From Plantago ovata (lineage: Eukaryota; Streptophyta; Magnoliopsida; Lamiales; Plantaginaceae), in the NCBI GenBank assembly GCA_028274465.1, contig CM051457.1, positions 71,646,496 through 71,710,495 of the forward strand: DNA of 64,000 nt. Direction: 5' to 3'. Positions 10,230 through 19,702 of this stretch are shown here, in pieces. Within the stretch, counting starts at the first letter, position 1. The number at the start of each line of letters is the position of its first letter. Under the pieces are notes generated by a model. The model ran no database searches and was not told where the DNA came from. It saw nothing but the letters and a program-made list of their open reading frames with translations. The position numbers and the translations under genes are program-made.

Positions 10230-11631
10230 TGTTAGGAAACTTGTAATTTTGATGAGCAATTAACCATGCTAAATTAAGGAAAGTCCAGTAACTAGTACTC
10301 TTAAGGTCCATAGGAATATAGATTTTAAGGACATTGTAAAAGAGGAACGTTTGCTGAAGACTTAGATTAGGTGCTAGATAGGTTAGTTTTTACCGCTTAT
10401 GATGTATCTTGTTTTCTGAAAAGAAAATAGCCTATTGAAGCATTTGCTGACGATGTACTTTGTTTTTACATAAACTATTGAAACATTTAGAAACCGCTCA
10501 GAATCTTGAAGAATTTTGAAGACCTGAAGACTTGAAGAATTCAAAGATCTGAAGACTAGAAGATATCTGAAGATTGGTATCTACAAAGGCACATGTTGCT
10601 CAGAAAGTGGAAACTTCAGCAACAGCATTGCATAAGTGAAAATCTGAAAGACAGAGTAGGTTGTGCTTGCTGAAACTGAGACTGACCACTTGCTGATGGA
10701 ACATATGTGACCTCTTGCTGAAAGTACTTAATTTGCGCTCCAATGTTACTGTTTGAATTCTATTCAAATAAGCATTAAATGCAAAGCTTGCACGCGAAGG
10801 ACATGAAGACTAGAAGACAAACAAGGACGCTGCTGAAAGTACAAAAGCAAGATAGTGACATCTTAAGGAACAAAGCCTTGGAATTTAAATTCAAACGGCT
10901 CCTTTTTCACTATAAATAGAGGTCATCCGGCAAAGAGTTGAAGTGTGTCAACAACGTGATCAAACTCTCACTTGTGCTTAAACTCACATACCTTCAAACC
11001 TCTATACTGCCATTGATCCGTTCCAAGACTTAAAGCTTGAAAAAGCTACTTGTGAAGAAGTAGAATTTACACGACTAAGAAATTAGTTAAGTGTTCTTTT
11101 TTCTTTTAACAAGAACAAGTCTTGACACCAGAAACAATCAAACTTGTTTACTGCAAAGTATTCAAAGTTTTGTTTCTTAGATTACTTGTTGTAACTGAAT
11201 AAGTTATAATTAAGTTATCTCACCCCAAAACTCTCTAACTGAAAATACACCCTTTCAGGCGTGATATTCAGGGGGAACTTAATCGAGCATAGTTTTGCTG
11301 ATTAAAAGTACCAAGTTTGGTGGAGAACAAGGTTGCGTTCTCTAGATTAGGTTGGAGACGAAGCAAGTGTGCTTTGGTTTCTGTTTGAATCGCTCTAGAT
11401 AGGAGTTGTAAGGAACCTCAATCATATCTTAGTGGATTCAGTCCTAGAAAGGACAAAGTGGATTAGTTGAGAGATTACGCCACTCTCAGATACCACTATA
11501 AAAGTGTTTGTGTGATTTATTACTGTACTTTAGTTTTCAGCAAATCATATCTGTCTGTACACAGTCACTCACATCACTTGCTGAAACCTTCATTTCCTGA
11601 AGCACTTATGTATCAAAGACTTCCGCTCTTT
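10230..11631 (+). mobile_element. S1 3' LTR, cut by the assembly gap
   Basis: The LTR begins TGTTAGGAAACTTG after the polypurine tract and carries a TATA box TATAAATAGAGG at 10911 (U3/R boundary). It runs for 1,402 bp into the run of Ns. The last 30-40 bases before the gap carry small deletions relative to 15530-15568, as expected at a poorly polished contig end. Confidence 0.9.
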
Positions 11632-11731
11632 NNNNNNNNNNNNNNNNNNNNNNNNNNNNNNNNNNNNNNNNNNNNNNNNNNNNNNNNNNNNNNNNNNNNN
11701 NNNNNNNNNNNNNNNNNNNNNNNNNNNNNNN
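11632..11731. other. Assembly gap (100 Ns)
   Basis: Exactly 100 N, the conventional filler for a gap of unknown size. The sequence on its right (from 11732) repeats sequence on its left (from 7798). Confidence 0.99.
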
Positions 11732-13886
11732 AAAATCAACCACCCGTGCACAGGTGCTTGATACTAAGAGGAATATGCCAGAAAAAGGGTTGCCTTGAAA
11801 ATGGCAAAGTCCAGTTTCTGATGCCAAGGTTACTGAGAGAACCCTTGATGATGAGGATGAACAGGAATGAAGATTACCAACGCGCTCTACCAGAACAGTC
11901 TCTTGATCCATGCAAGCATACGCAGATCTAGAAATTGTCAATCTTCAGGAGTAAGATCAAAGGAAGTCCCCTCCCTTCCATTTACTACTGGGAACTCCAG
12001 TAATTGAGTCCCCGTACTCAATAAAACTAACTACTGGCGAAACTACTCCATCATTGAGTCCTCAAACGTTGCCTTCAGCAACTACTCATTAAAACTAACT
12101 ACTGGTGAAACTCCAGTTGTTGTGTCTGAAGTGTTTCCCATCAGCAACCACTCAACAAAGGAAGTGAAGCTGCTGACTTAGGTTCCGAGTTGCTGACTTG
12201 ATGAATCTGAGGATGACGACCTACTTATCAGAAAATGATGATGAACAATCTAAAGAGACCCAAAGTGGTTCAAATCCCTCCTCCAGATTACATAAATGAT
12301 TTAGACGATGGGCTATGAGGAGAATGGCTGATAAGGGATGATCAGTTTGCTTCAAACTAAAAGTTCATTCCTTGACACCACATCTAGTGCCGTTCCCAAG
12401 AGTTGAGGAGTTTACTCCTAGAATTTTGGCACTAAAGAAAGTCCATGAGCCTGCAAAGCAGAAGATGAGGCATCGCTTGCTGAGAGCCCACTTGACTTTG
12501 GAAAAATATTGCCACAGTGCTGAGACGCACTACTACTTTGACAATAGCTCAGAAAGACATCAGTCTTTATCACAGAGCTATGAAGAAGATGTAAGTCAAG
12601 CCTCAGCTAGCAAAGACCGCTCTCTAGGAGGCTCAGACTTTCATGGATGAGAAGGCCGCAACAGAGAAAAAGACATGAAGAGAACATGATGAGCATTCAA
12701 AAAGAGTTGTCAAAATGACTTCTGATCAGCAACAAATCATCAAGAAGTATAATAGTTTAAGCACTCTTGCTAAAAATTGCAATGAGTTCTATTCTCTGCA
12801 CATCACTCCGATGTTGCAATCCATGTCTAAGGGGGAAAATAAAAGTACCAGAAAAAGAAACCAAACCCCTCCTGTTGTTGAGGAGCCACTGCCCATAGAA
12901 CCACTTGCTGAAAAAGAGCAAAGTTCTAAAAGGCAAGCAGAATCTGAGTTGAATTCAGCAAGTACCAAAAAGAGAAAAACCGCTGCTCAAACTCAAGATT
13001 TTTGCCATACTGAAAGTCATCAAAATCTGAATGAAGATGATGAAGATGATGACAATCAAACAATAGCTCAAGCCATAAGAGCTAGACCTTTAACAGCCTT
13101 GACTCTGTCTGGCCACTCAAAGCATTTCTCGTCTGACTCTTCAACAAGAGATCAAGACAATGCTAAATCAAGAAGAAGAAGGCAAAGACAGGAAGAAAAG
13201 AGGCTGGCCAGCATTGCTATTGGCTCAGGCATCGAATATACAAAGACCAGCAATGATGAAACCACTCAGAATGTAATCAGAAACATTCTTGGTTGCTGGA
13301 TCTTAAAGCAGGAAGATTTGCTGGTGAATGAGTTCTTTCCTACAGCCATATTGAACCAAATGTTCACATGGATTGAACTCAAGGTACAAAGAAATCAAAG
13401 GAAAGAATCCCTCCCAGAAATATTGCTGGGAGATGGTTGAATCTCGAGGTCTCAGTAAGAAGAATTGCCATTGGTAAGACTTATAGACAAGAACCAAATC
13501 TGATCAAACCACCTGGCATTGCTTACTACTCTGACCCAGTAACAAAGAAAACAAAGAAGAGACTTGGATTGATTCCTTATGAGTACTTCTATCTCACTGC
13601 TAAGGATCAAGAAGAAGATCTTCTCTGGCTAAGAAAGATTCATCCTAAAAGCATTTCAGACACACAGCTTCTCCATGCCAGCAATTGGGGCATGCATTTG
13701 TGGGTGACTAACTACATGGAAATGAATGCTGAAAAGCATCATCATACTGCCTGCAAAAATGCAAGAATTCTTCAACTACAAGTCCGTAGGCTTCTGGAAA
13801 ACTACGAAAAGGATTGTATTGAATTTACTGCACTTGCTGAGAAGAGTGTAAGAGAGATTTTGAGAAAATCTTTTGGAAGAGCTTAA
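11732..13886 (+). pseudogene. Second reading of the S1 aORF C-terminal half (probable assembly duplicate)
   Basis: This aligns to 7798-9955 almost base for base. The first 900-1,000 bases carry dozens of single-base indels, many in short homopolymers, which scramble every frame. From about 12715 to 14640 it is essentially identical to the other reading. It supplies the intact aORF end (EILRKSFGRA, stop at 13884-13886) that is frameshifted at 9939. One extra indel near 13416 splits the frame. I read it as the noisy start of a contig overlapping the previous one rather than as a second gene. Confidence 0.8.
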
Positions 13887-14152
13887 CTCTCTGTAATAGT
13901 TTTTGTTAAAGTCTTTGTTTGCTGATTCTGTTTAACGTTATCTCTGCTACTTCTTGTAAACTTCTGAAAGATAACTATCAGCAATGAAGCTTTTGACTCT
14001 TATTGGTTTTTGATTATGCAATTTACTTATGCTTACTGTTTAATTATTCAAGTATGCTTGCATTAATCAACTGATTTATTCAACATCAGAAACCTCTAAA
14101 AGGGTAACAATTAATTTAGGCATGGATTGCTAACATCAAAAAGGGGGAAATT

Positions 14153-15755
14153 TGTTAGGAAACTTGTAATTTTGATGAGCAATTAACCATGCTAAATTAA
14201 GGAAAGTCCAGTAACTAGTACTCTTAAGGTCCATAGGAATATAGAATTTTAAGGACATTGTAAAAGAGGAACGTTTGCTGAAGACTTAGATTAGGTGCTA
14301 GATAGGTTAGTTTTTACCGCTTATGATGTATCTTGTTTTCTGAAAAGAAAATAGCCTATTGAAGCATTTGCTGACGATGTACTTTGTTTTTACATAAACT
14401 ATTGAAACATTTAGAAACCGCTCAGAATCTTGAAGAATTTTGAAGACCTGAAGACTTGAAGAATTCAAAGATCTGAAGACTAGAAGATATCTGAAGATTG
14501 GTATCTACAAAGGCACATGTTGCTCAGAAAGTGGAAACTTCAGCAACAGCATTGCATAAGTGAAAATCTGAAAGACAGAGTAGGTTGTGCTTGCTGAAAC
14601 TGAGACTGACCACTTGCTGATGGAACATATGTGACCTCTTGCTGAAAGTACTTACATTTGCGCTCCAATGTTACTGTTTGAATTCTATTCAAATAAGCAT
14701 TAAATGCAAAGCTTGCACGCGAAGGACATGAAGACTAGAAGACAAATAAAGGACGCTGCTGAAAGTACAAAAGCAAGATAGTGACATCTTAAGGAACAAA
14801 GCCTTAGAATTTGAAATTCAAACGGCTCCCTTGATTCACTATAAATAGAGGTCATCCGGCAAAGAGTTGAAGTGTGTCAACAACGTGATCAAACTCTCAC
14901 TTGTGCTTAAACTCACATACCTTTAAACTCTCTATACTGCCATTGATCCGTTCCAAAACTTAAAGCTTGAGAAAGCTACTTGTGAAGAAGTAGAATTTAC
15001 ACGACAAAGAAATTAGTTAAGTGTTCTTTCTTTCTTTTAAACAAGAACAAGTCTTAACACCAGAAACAATCAAACTTGTTTACTGCAAAGTATTCAAAGT
15101 TTTGTTTCTTAGATTACATGTTGTAACTGAATAAGTTATAATCAAGTTATCTCACCCCAAAACTCTCTAACTGAAAATACACCCTTTCAGGCGTGATATT
15201 TAGGGGGAACTTAATCGAGCATAGTTTTGCTGATTAAAAGTACCAAGTTTGGTGGAGAACAAGGTTGCGTTCTCTAGATTAGGTTGGAGACGAAGCAAGT
15301 GTTCTTTGGTTTCTGTTTGAATCACTCTAGATAGTAGTTGTAAGGAACCTCAATCATATCTTAGTGGATTCAGTCCTAGAAAGGACAAAGTGGATTAGCT
15401 GAGAGATTACGCCACTCTCAGATACCACTATAAAAGTGTTTGTGTGATTTATTTACTGTACTTAAGTTTTCAGCAAATCATATCTGTCTGTACACAGTCA
15501 CTTACATCACTTGCTGAAACCTTCATTTACTGAAAGAGCACTTATTGTATCAAAGACTTCCGCTCTCTGATTTTAAGTATCAGCAAACCTAGTTACTGAA
15601 AAGTAACTTACGCTTGCTGAGAAAGTTAAGTATCAACAAACTCATTACTAAAAAGTAATAAGCACTTGCTGAGAAAGTTTTAAACGACGAAAGTTTGAAA
15701 AGACTATTCACCCCCCCCCTCTAGTCTTTTCTTGTTGTTTAAAGGGACCAACTCA
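14153..15755 (+). mobile_element. S-family 3' LTR (complete reading of the S1 LTR)
   Basis: TGTTAGG at 14153 follows the polypurine tract, and the tail GTTTAAAGGGACCAAC ends near 15755; the length is about 1.6 kb. TATAAATA lies at 14840-14847. Near the end, GAAAAGACTA (15697-15706) and TAGTCTTTTC (15722-15731) form a perfect 10-bp stem around a C-rich loop. The terminal bases read CCAACTCA rather than CCAACA, so the exact border is uncertain. The right-hand flank is GyA sequence. Confidence 0.85.
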
Positions 15756-15845
15756 CTCTGACGGATCCGTGCAGGTTGAACTCCGGTTTCTAAATACCTG
15801 TACTCCCTGTTGCAGATCACCTCCGTAATGTGACTTCCTATCCCC

Positions 15846-16308
15846 CTAGAGGCCCTTGAATATTCCTAGGCATGGTTGCTCCCTGTGAACTCCCGTTGCC
15901 CAAAATGGATGAATGAAGAAATTGATTCTGGTGTCCATGGTACAATTAGGCCTCGAACTAGTACCCCCCTCCTTCTCCTCAAGATCTGTGAATCCAGCGT
16001 AGAACTCTTGGAGGAGGCTCATGTCATACCCCTTGAATCTGTTTGAAGTATACCAAACCCAATTCCTTTTTTTCGCCAACCGGGAGAGCGTCCTGTACCC
16101 TGCCATTTGAGCTACCTCATCCGGAATATCTATCCGCCTGTCTGGTATGATCGATCTCCCACCTTGGGCTAGCTCCGGTTCGAGCCTTTGTCGGACATCT
16201 ATCGCAGCTAGAGACAACTCGTACACGTCGTGAGAAGGTTGGGAGCTTGATGCTACCCCCCTTTCCCTTCTTGCTCGAGCCAGCTTTCCTTGATCCTCTT
16301 GGAGCCAT
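15846..16308 (-). pseudogene. GyA ORF2: plant-transposon-protein-like fragment
   Basis: ATG at 16308 lies five bases after a good 3' splice-like site. The basic N-terminus (MAPRGSRKAGSSKKGKG) recalls the start of the S-family aORF. A one-base frameshift near 16235 leads to a frame with ALVYE-type helices, LLQEFYAGFTDLEE (residues about 90-103) and, after another frame change near 15970, VLVRGLIVPWTPESISSF. The pair 'EFYA' and 'VRG..VPWTPE.I' is characteristic of the plant 'putative plant transposon protein' family. The gene is truncated at about 15790 by the S1 junction. The function of this family is not known; it is usually found in retroelement 3' regions. Confidence 0.65.
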
Positions 16309-16313
16309 GATTC

Positions 16314-16853
16314 CTACAAACAGCAATTAGTATCTTGTATGACACAAAAACAGACTTATGCATATGCAAATGTACGAGCGAACAAACGAGCGATATCTAC
16401 AACAATCGAACTTCTCAAAAACCCAATGTCTAGTCTAGCTACTTCATCATGCAACATATCAATGTAGCTACTACAATCACATATCACATTATGCTCTTGC
16501 TAGACAACAAATGCCTTAAATCATAAAGCTCAATTCATACCATAGTAACAAAAATCTAACATCATAAATCCTCAACTTCCTCAATCATGCATTCCACCAT
16601 TACACACATCATTATCATATCAACAAACACAAGTTTAAACATGGAATGAAAGTAAAAGATACATTGCCTAACAAGATATAGTCATCTAATAGCAAAAATC
16701 TCAAACCAACAAACCAAGCCTAATTGAACATGCAATTGACAGTGAATAACGTTTCTAATCACACAAATCTTCAACCCATACATCATACAAGCTTAATTGA
16801 AGCATAAATCAAAAAACCCCAAATTTGAAAAATTAGGGTTCATGTGAGATTAC
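16314..16853 (-). other. Candidate 5'-UTR intron of GyA ORF2 (540 nt)
   Basis: On the minus strand the donor is TTTGAG|GTAATCTCACATG and the acceptor TTTGTAG|GAATCATG, five bases before the ORF2 start. The interior is AT-rich without long frames. GyB has the same donor region (AAAG|GTACCTCTCATGAACC at 60345), so the intron start is shared between elements. Otherwise this 540-nt stretch holds nothing I can name. Confidence 0.45.
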
Positions 16854-17084
16854 CTCAAATCCGAAGATTGAATGAACTAGGAAGAAATTTGTTCGGATGA
16901 AAAGAAAGAGCACGTAACGGGCTTCGATTGAAGCTAAAGAACACAAAATTTGATGGAATAATGAAGATGTTATGAAGGATTGAAGATATTTTGAAAAATG
17001 GGAAATTTTTTGGAGTAAGATGAAGGAGATGAAGAAAAATGAGAGAAATGGGGGGCAACCCCCGTTTTTTACTTCTGCAGCAAC

Positions 17085-17160
17085 ACGGGGTGAGTCGCCC
17101 CAGGCGTGGGGCGAGTCGCCCCGTGCGGGGCGATTCGCCCCCCACCCCCTGAGGCGGGGA
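17085..17160 (-). repeat. GyA internal GC-rich palindrome array
   Basis: Three near-identical palindromes in 55 bases: GGGGTGAGTCGCCCC, GGGGCGAGTCGCCCC and GGGGCGATTCGCCCC (17127-17141). The last is identical to a palindrome in the GyA LTR at 20511-20525. The array sits in the exon-like segment between protease and ORF2, in otherwise AT-rich sequence. Confidence 0.85.
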
Positions 17161-17343
17161 GATGAATCTTTCGAAAAACGCGGTTTTTTAAGTCCCAGAA
17201 AACCATTTTCCTCATGGAATCACTCGAAAAAGCTCACTCAAACAAAAACATAAGCACATACAGAGACGAACAAATTCACATATGAAAAGCAAATTGTTCA
17301 AGTATGAATGCATGCAAAAAAGCAGTAAAAAAGCGATAAAAAC

Positions 17344-17361
17344 TCCGGGTTGCCTCCCGGA
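17344..17361 (-). promoter_or_regulatory. Conserved hairpin downstream of GyA gag-protease
   Basis: TCCGGG-TTGCCT-CCCGGA (plus strand) forms a 6-bp stem with a 6-nt loop, about 45 nt past the gag-protease stop. GyB has CTCGGG-TTGCCT-CCCGAG at 60904-60921 in the same place, with an identical loop and two compensating stem changes. Confidence 0.6.
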
Positions 17362-17404
17362 TAGCGCCATTGTTTAAAGTCTTTGACTCGAATCCTGGTT
17401 GTGC

Positions 17405-19555
17405 CTAGCTCTTCTTCTTGTGGGTACTAGACTTCCCCTTCATGGATCTTCTCCTCATGCCACGAACCTGTGAATAAGAATGAACATAGACAACAAGACC
17501 ACAGTAGTTAATAGTGCGAAAAGTATCAGGTGGATCAGATATGGCTCGCAACACATGTCGCTTGCCATCCACCTCAATGGTAAAAGTCCTTCGGTAGATG
17601 TCTATCACGGACCGTAGCTTAGTCAAGAACGTTCGCCCCAAGAGAACGACATCCCCCATCCCAGGTGTAGACGCCGGCATAACTACAAAATTGGTGTATA
17701 CAGAAGCTTCACCAATCTTGACCAATACATTCTTCACAACGCCTTCGGGTCTCACAAAGGATCCATCCGCCAGTTGCACAATAGCCTTATGCTCAGATAG
17801 TTTTCCAAGGCTACTCTTCTCGAACACATTCATTGGGAGCACATTAGAGTAGGATCCCGTGTCTAGTGTGGCACGGACATCTTCAAGTTCACCAATCCCG
17901 ACCTTAACATCGAAACTTTGAGGGAGTGGCTCGGGATCCTCTTGGTCCTCTTCACTCTCGTCAGAACCAAGGTTCTTTTCTTCTTCCTTGGCCAGTGGGG
18001 GTTCTTCCCCCTTGCAACACTCGCACTTAGCAACCTTCTTGATGGTGATTTCGACTGGTAGATCACCCACCAAGGTAATGGACATCGACTTCTCAGTGTT
18101 GCTAGGCAGCTTGCCTTGCTCCCTACTTGCTCCTCGGTCGATCAACTCTTGCATCTTTTGATGGGAAAGCCTAGTGCTCTCTTCCAGTCTATCAAGCCTC
18201 GCCCTAGTCTTCTCAGAATTTTCTTCATAACGTTTGAGAAAACTTTGGGTGTGATCAACCATCTTTTGCAAGTTCTCCATCAGTTGAGCCGACTTCGACT
18301 TCGGTTGCTCTTTTGGAGCGGGGTTTTCGCAGTGATCATTACCATAGTTAAGCCTACTACGGTCTTGGTTAGGGCCATAAGTTTGGCTAGCCGGTGCATA
18401 TCCTTGATTGTTTCGGAACCCTCTTCTCCAAAATCCACCTCGAGGATTCCTACCATCTTGTCCGTAGCTAGCATCTTTAGTACCAAAATCCGTAGCAAAG
18501 GCTTCCTCTTCGCCTTCTTGAGCCCAGCTGCCATCATCATATGCAAGCTCCGATCTACACATATGAGCCCCATGCCCATAGTTCTTGCATATTCGGCAAA
18601 CTTCATTCGAAACAGTTGTTCCATTGGCGCTCTTGAGGACTTGTTTCAATTCGTTGGTAAAGCATTCGAATTGATCCCCATTCCCCCTATACATAGGGGC
18701 TTCTTCAGTAGGTGGAGCTTCAGGTCCACGTCTCCTAACCATTGCCCTTGGGTCCTTGAACTGCGATCCCTTAGCAAGCCTTTCGAAAACTGCCCAGACG
18801 GCTTCCGCGGTTTCCTCCCAAATATTGCCACGGCATTGGAAGTCCACCACTTGTTGGTTCTCGAAGGTTAGTCCATTGTAGAAGTGTTGGACTAGATCAG
18901 AAAGCTCAAAACCATGGTGAGGGCACTTGTTCATGAGGTCTTGGAACCTCTCAAACGCGGTGTAGATGGTCTCATCACAGTCCTGTTTGAATCCAGTGAT
19001 TTGCGCCTTTAGCGCGGTAGTCAAGGTGTGAGGGAAGTATTTTTCCATGAAAGCTGAAAAAACCTTCTCCCAAGTGTCCAGCGAGCCCGCCGGTAGAGAA
19101 CTCAACCATGACTTGGCTCTGTCGCCAAGCCCCATAGCAAAAACCTTCATCCGCAACTCATCCGTTGTTATTTCAGCTCCGGGTCGTGGAAGTTGGTTGA
19201 CGAAATCATTGATATCGTGCAAGTACCCCATCACATCTTCCCTTGCTAAGCCATAGAACCTCGAAAGTTGTTGGAACGCGTGGTTCTTGATTTCCAGATC
19301 TCGAGTTGCAGACGAAAGAACAATCGCCGGTCCCCTCATACGATTCTTGGAGGGTTGAACCCATTCTTTCAGTGGTCTAGCTTCTGCCATTCCGTCGATT
19401 TTCTTGAAAAGACTGTGTAGAGATACAGAGAAATGGGTATCCTCTATTTCCTCTAGTTCACGCCTTTGAAGTAGTCGTCTTCTTTGGTGGTAGACTCTGT
19501 CGATCTCAGCAATTGAATCAGCAAGCCGTGTTCCTCTAGATCGTGTATGTGGCAT
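17405..19555 (-). CDS. gag-pro: GyA Gag-protease polyprotein (716 aa, intact)
   Basis: This is the only long uninterrupted retroelement gene in the window. It starts with MPHTRSRG at 19555, about 150 nt after the primer site. Residues about 100-250 are a Retrotrans_gag-type capsid domain (AKSWLSSLPAGSLDTWEKVF, then EKYFP). The zinc knuckle CRICKNYGHGAHMC (CX2CX4HX4C) is near residue 325. A glutamine/charged linker with REQGKLPSNTEK follows, an Athila-like signature, and then an aspartic protease domain with the catalytic ATLDTGSYSNVLP near residue 570 and VVLLGRTFL. The ORF ends in a basic tail at 17405. No RT follows, so the protein could make particles but needs pol in trans. The open frame suggests recent activity or purifying selection. 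Confidence 0.9.
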   Translation of the reverse strand: MPHTRSRGTRLADSIAEIDRVYHQRRRLLQRRELEEIEDTHFSVSLHSLFKKIDGMAEARPLKEWVQPSKNRMRGPAIVLSSATRDLEIKNHAFQQLSRFYGLAREDVMGYLHDINDFVNQLPRPGAEITTDELRMKVFAMGLGDRAKSWLSSLPAGSLDTWEKVFSAFMEKYFPHTLTTALKAQITGFKQDCDETIYTAFERFQDLMNKCPHHGFELSDLVQHFYNGLTFENQQVVDFQCRGNIWEETAEAVWAVFERLAKGSQFKDPRAMVRRRGPEAPPTEEAPMYRGNGDQFECFTNELKQVLKSANGTTVSNEVCRICKNYGHGAHMCRSELAYDDGSWAQEGEEEAFATDFGTKDASYGQDGRNPRGGFWRRGFRNNQGYAPASQTYGPNQDRSRLNYGNDHCENPAPKEQPKSKSAQLMENLQKMVDHTQSFLKRYEENSEKTRARLDRLEESTRLSHQKMQELIDRGASREQGKLPSNTEKSMSITLVGDLPVEITIKKVAKCECCKGEEPPLAKEEEKNLGSDESEEDQEDPEPLPQSFDVKVGIGELEDVRATLDTGSYSNVLPMNVFEKSSLGKLSEHKAIVQLADGSFVRPEGVVKNVLVKIGEASVYTNFVVMPASTPGMGDVVLLGRTFLTKLRSVIDIYRRTFTIEVDGKRHVLRAISDPPDTFRTINYCGLVVYVHSYSQVRGMRRRSMKGKSSTHKKKS

Positions 19556-19702
19556 ACACTATCTGTAATCAAACTAGGAAAGGAGTATCAGAGAGAAATT
19601 ACATAGGAAAACTAAAAACAACTAGAACTAGGAATTGAATGCTGAAAATATAAAAAACCTAAATAGAAAAAAGGAGTATAGTCCCCGGCAGCGGTGCCAA
19701 TT
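19556..19702 (-). promoter_or_regulatory. GyA leader with tRNA-Asp-type primer binding site
   Basis: On the minus strand TTGGCACCGCTGCCGGGGAC (19700-19681) lies directly inside the LTR border. It resembles the plant tRNA-Asp 3' end complement TGGCGCCGTTGCCGGGGA, with a few changes. About 125 nt of leader precede the gag ATG. Confidence 0.75.

Larger units (their letters stand above)
1..11631 (+). mobile_element. S1: Sirevirus-like Ty1/Copia retrotransposon, 5' end outside window, ends at assembly gap
   Basis: The order gag, protease, integrase start, reverse transcriptase, extra 3' ORF, polypurine tract, LTR reads left to right. The Copia assignment comes from integrase preceding RT and from the RT motif YVDDIIFGS. 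Sirevirus-like is inferred from the long coiled-coil Gag, the large ORF after pol, and the LTR tail seen in the sister reading at 15697-15755 (an inverted repeat around a C-run ending in CTCTAG). The copy is dead: frameshifts in gag, an integrase core deletion, a lost RNase H, and several stops in the aORF. The 5' LTR lies before position 1, so the target site duplication cannot be checked. Confidence 0.9.

Noticed and set aside
7798..15755. A true tandem duplication of aORF plus LTR
   Set aside because: The copies are separated by exactly 100 Ns, errors cluster at the contig tips and the middle is nearly identical; an unmerged overlap explains this better. Not excluded without reads.
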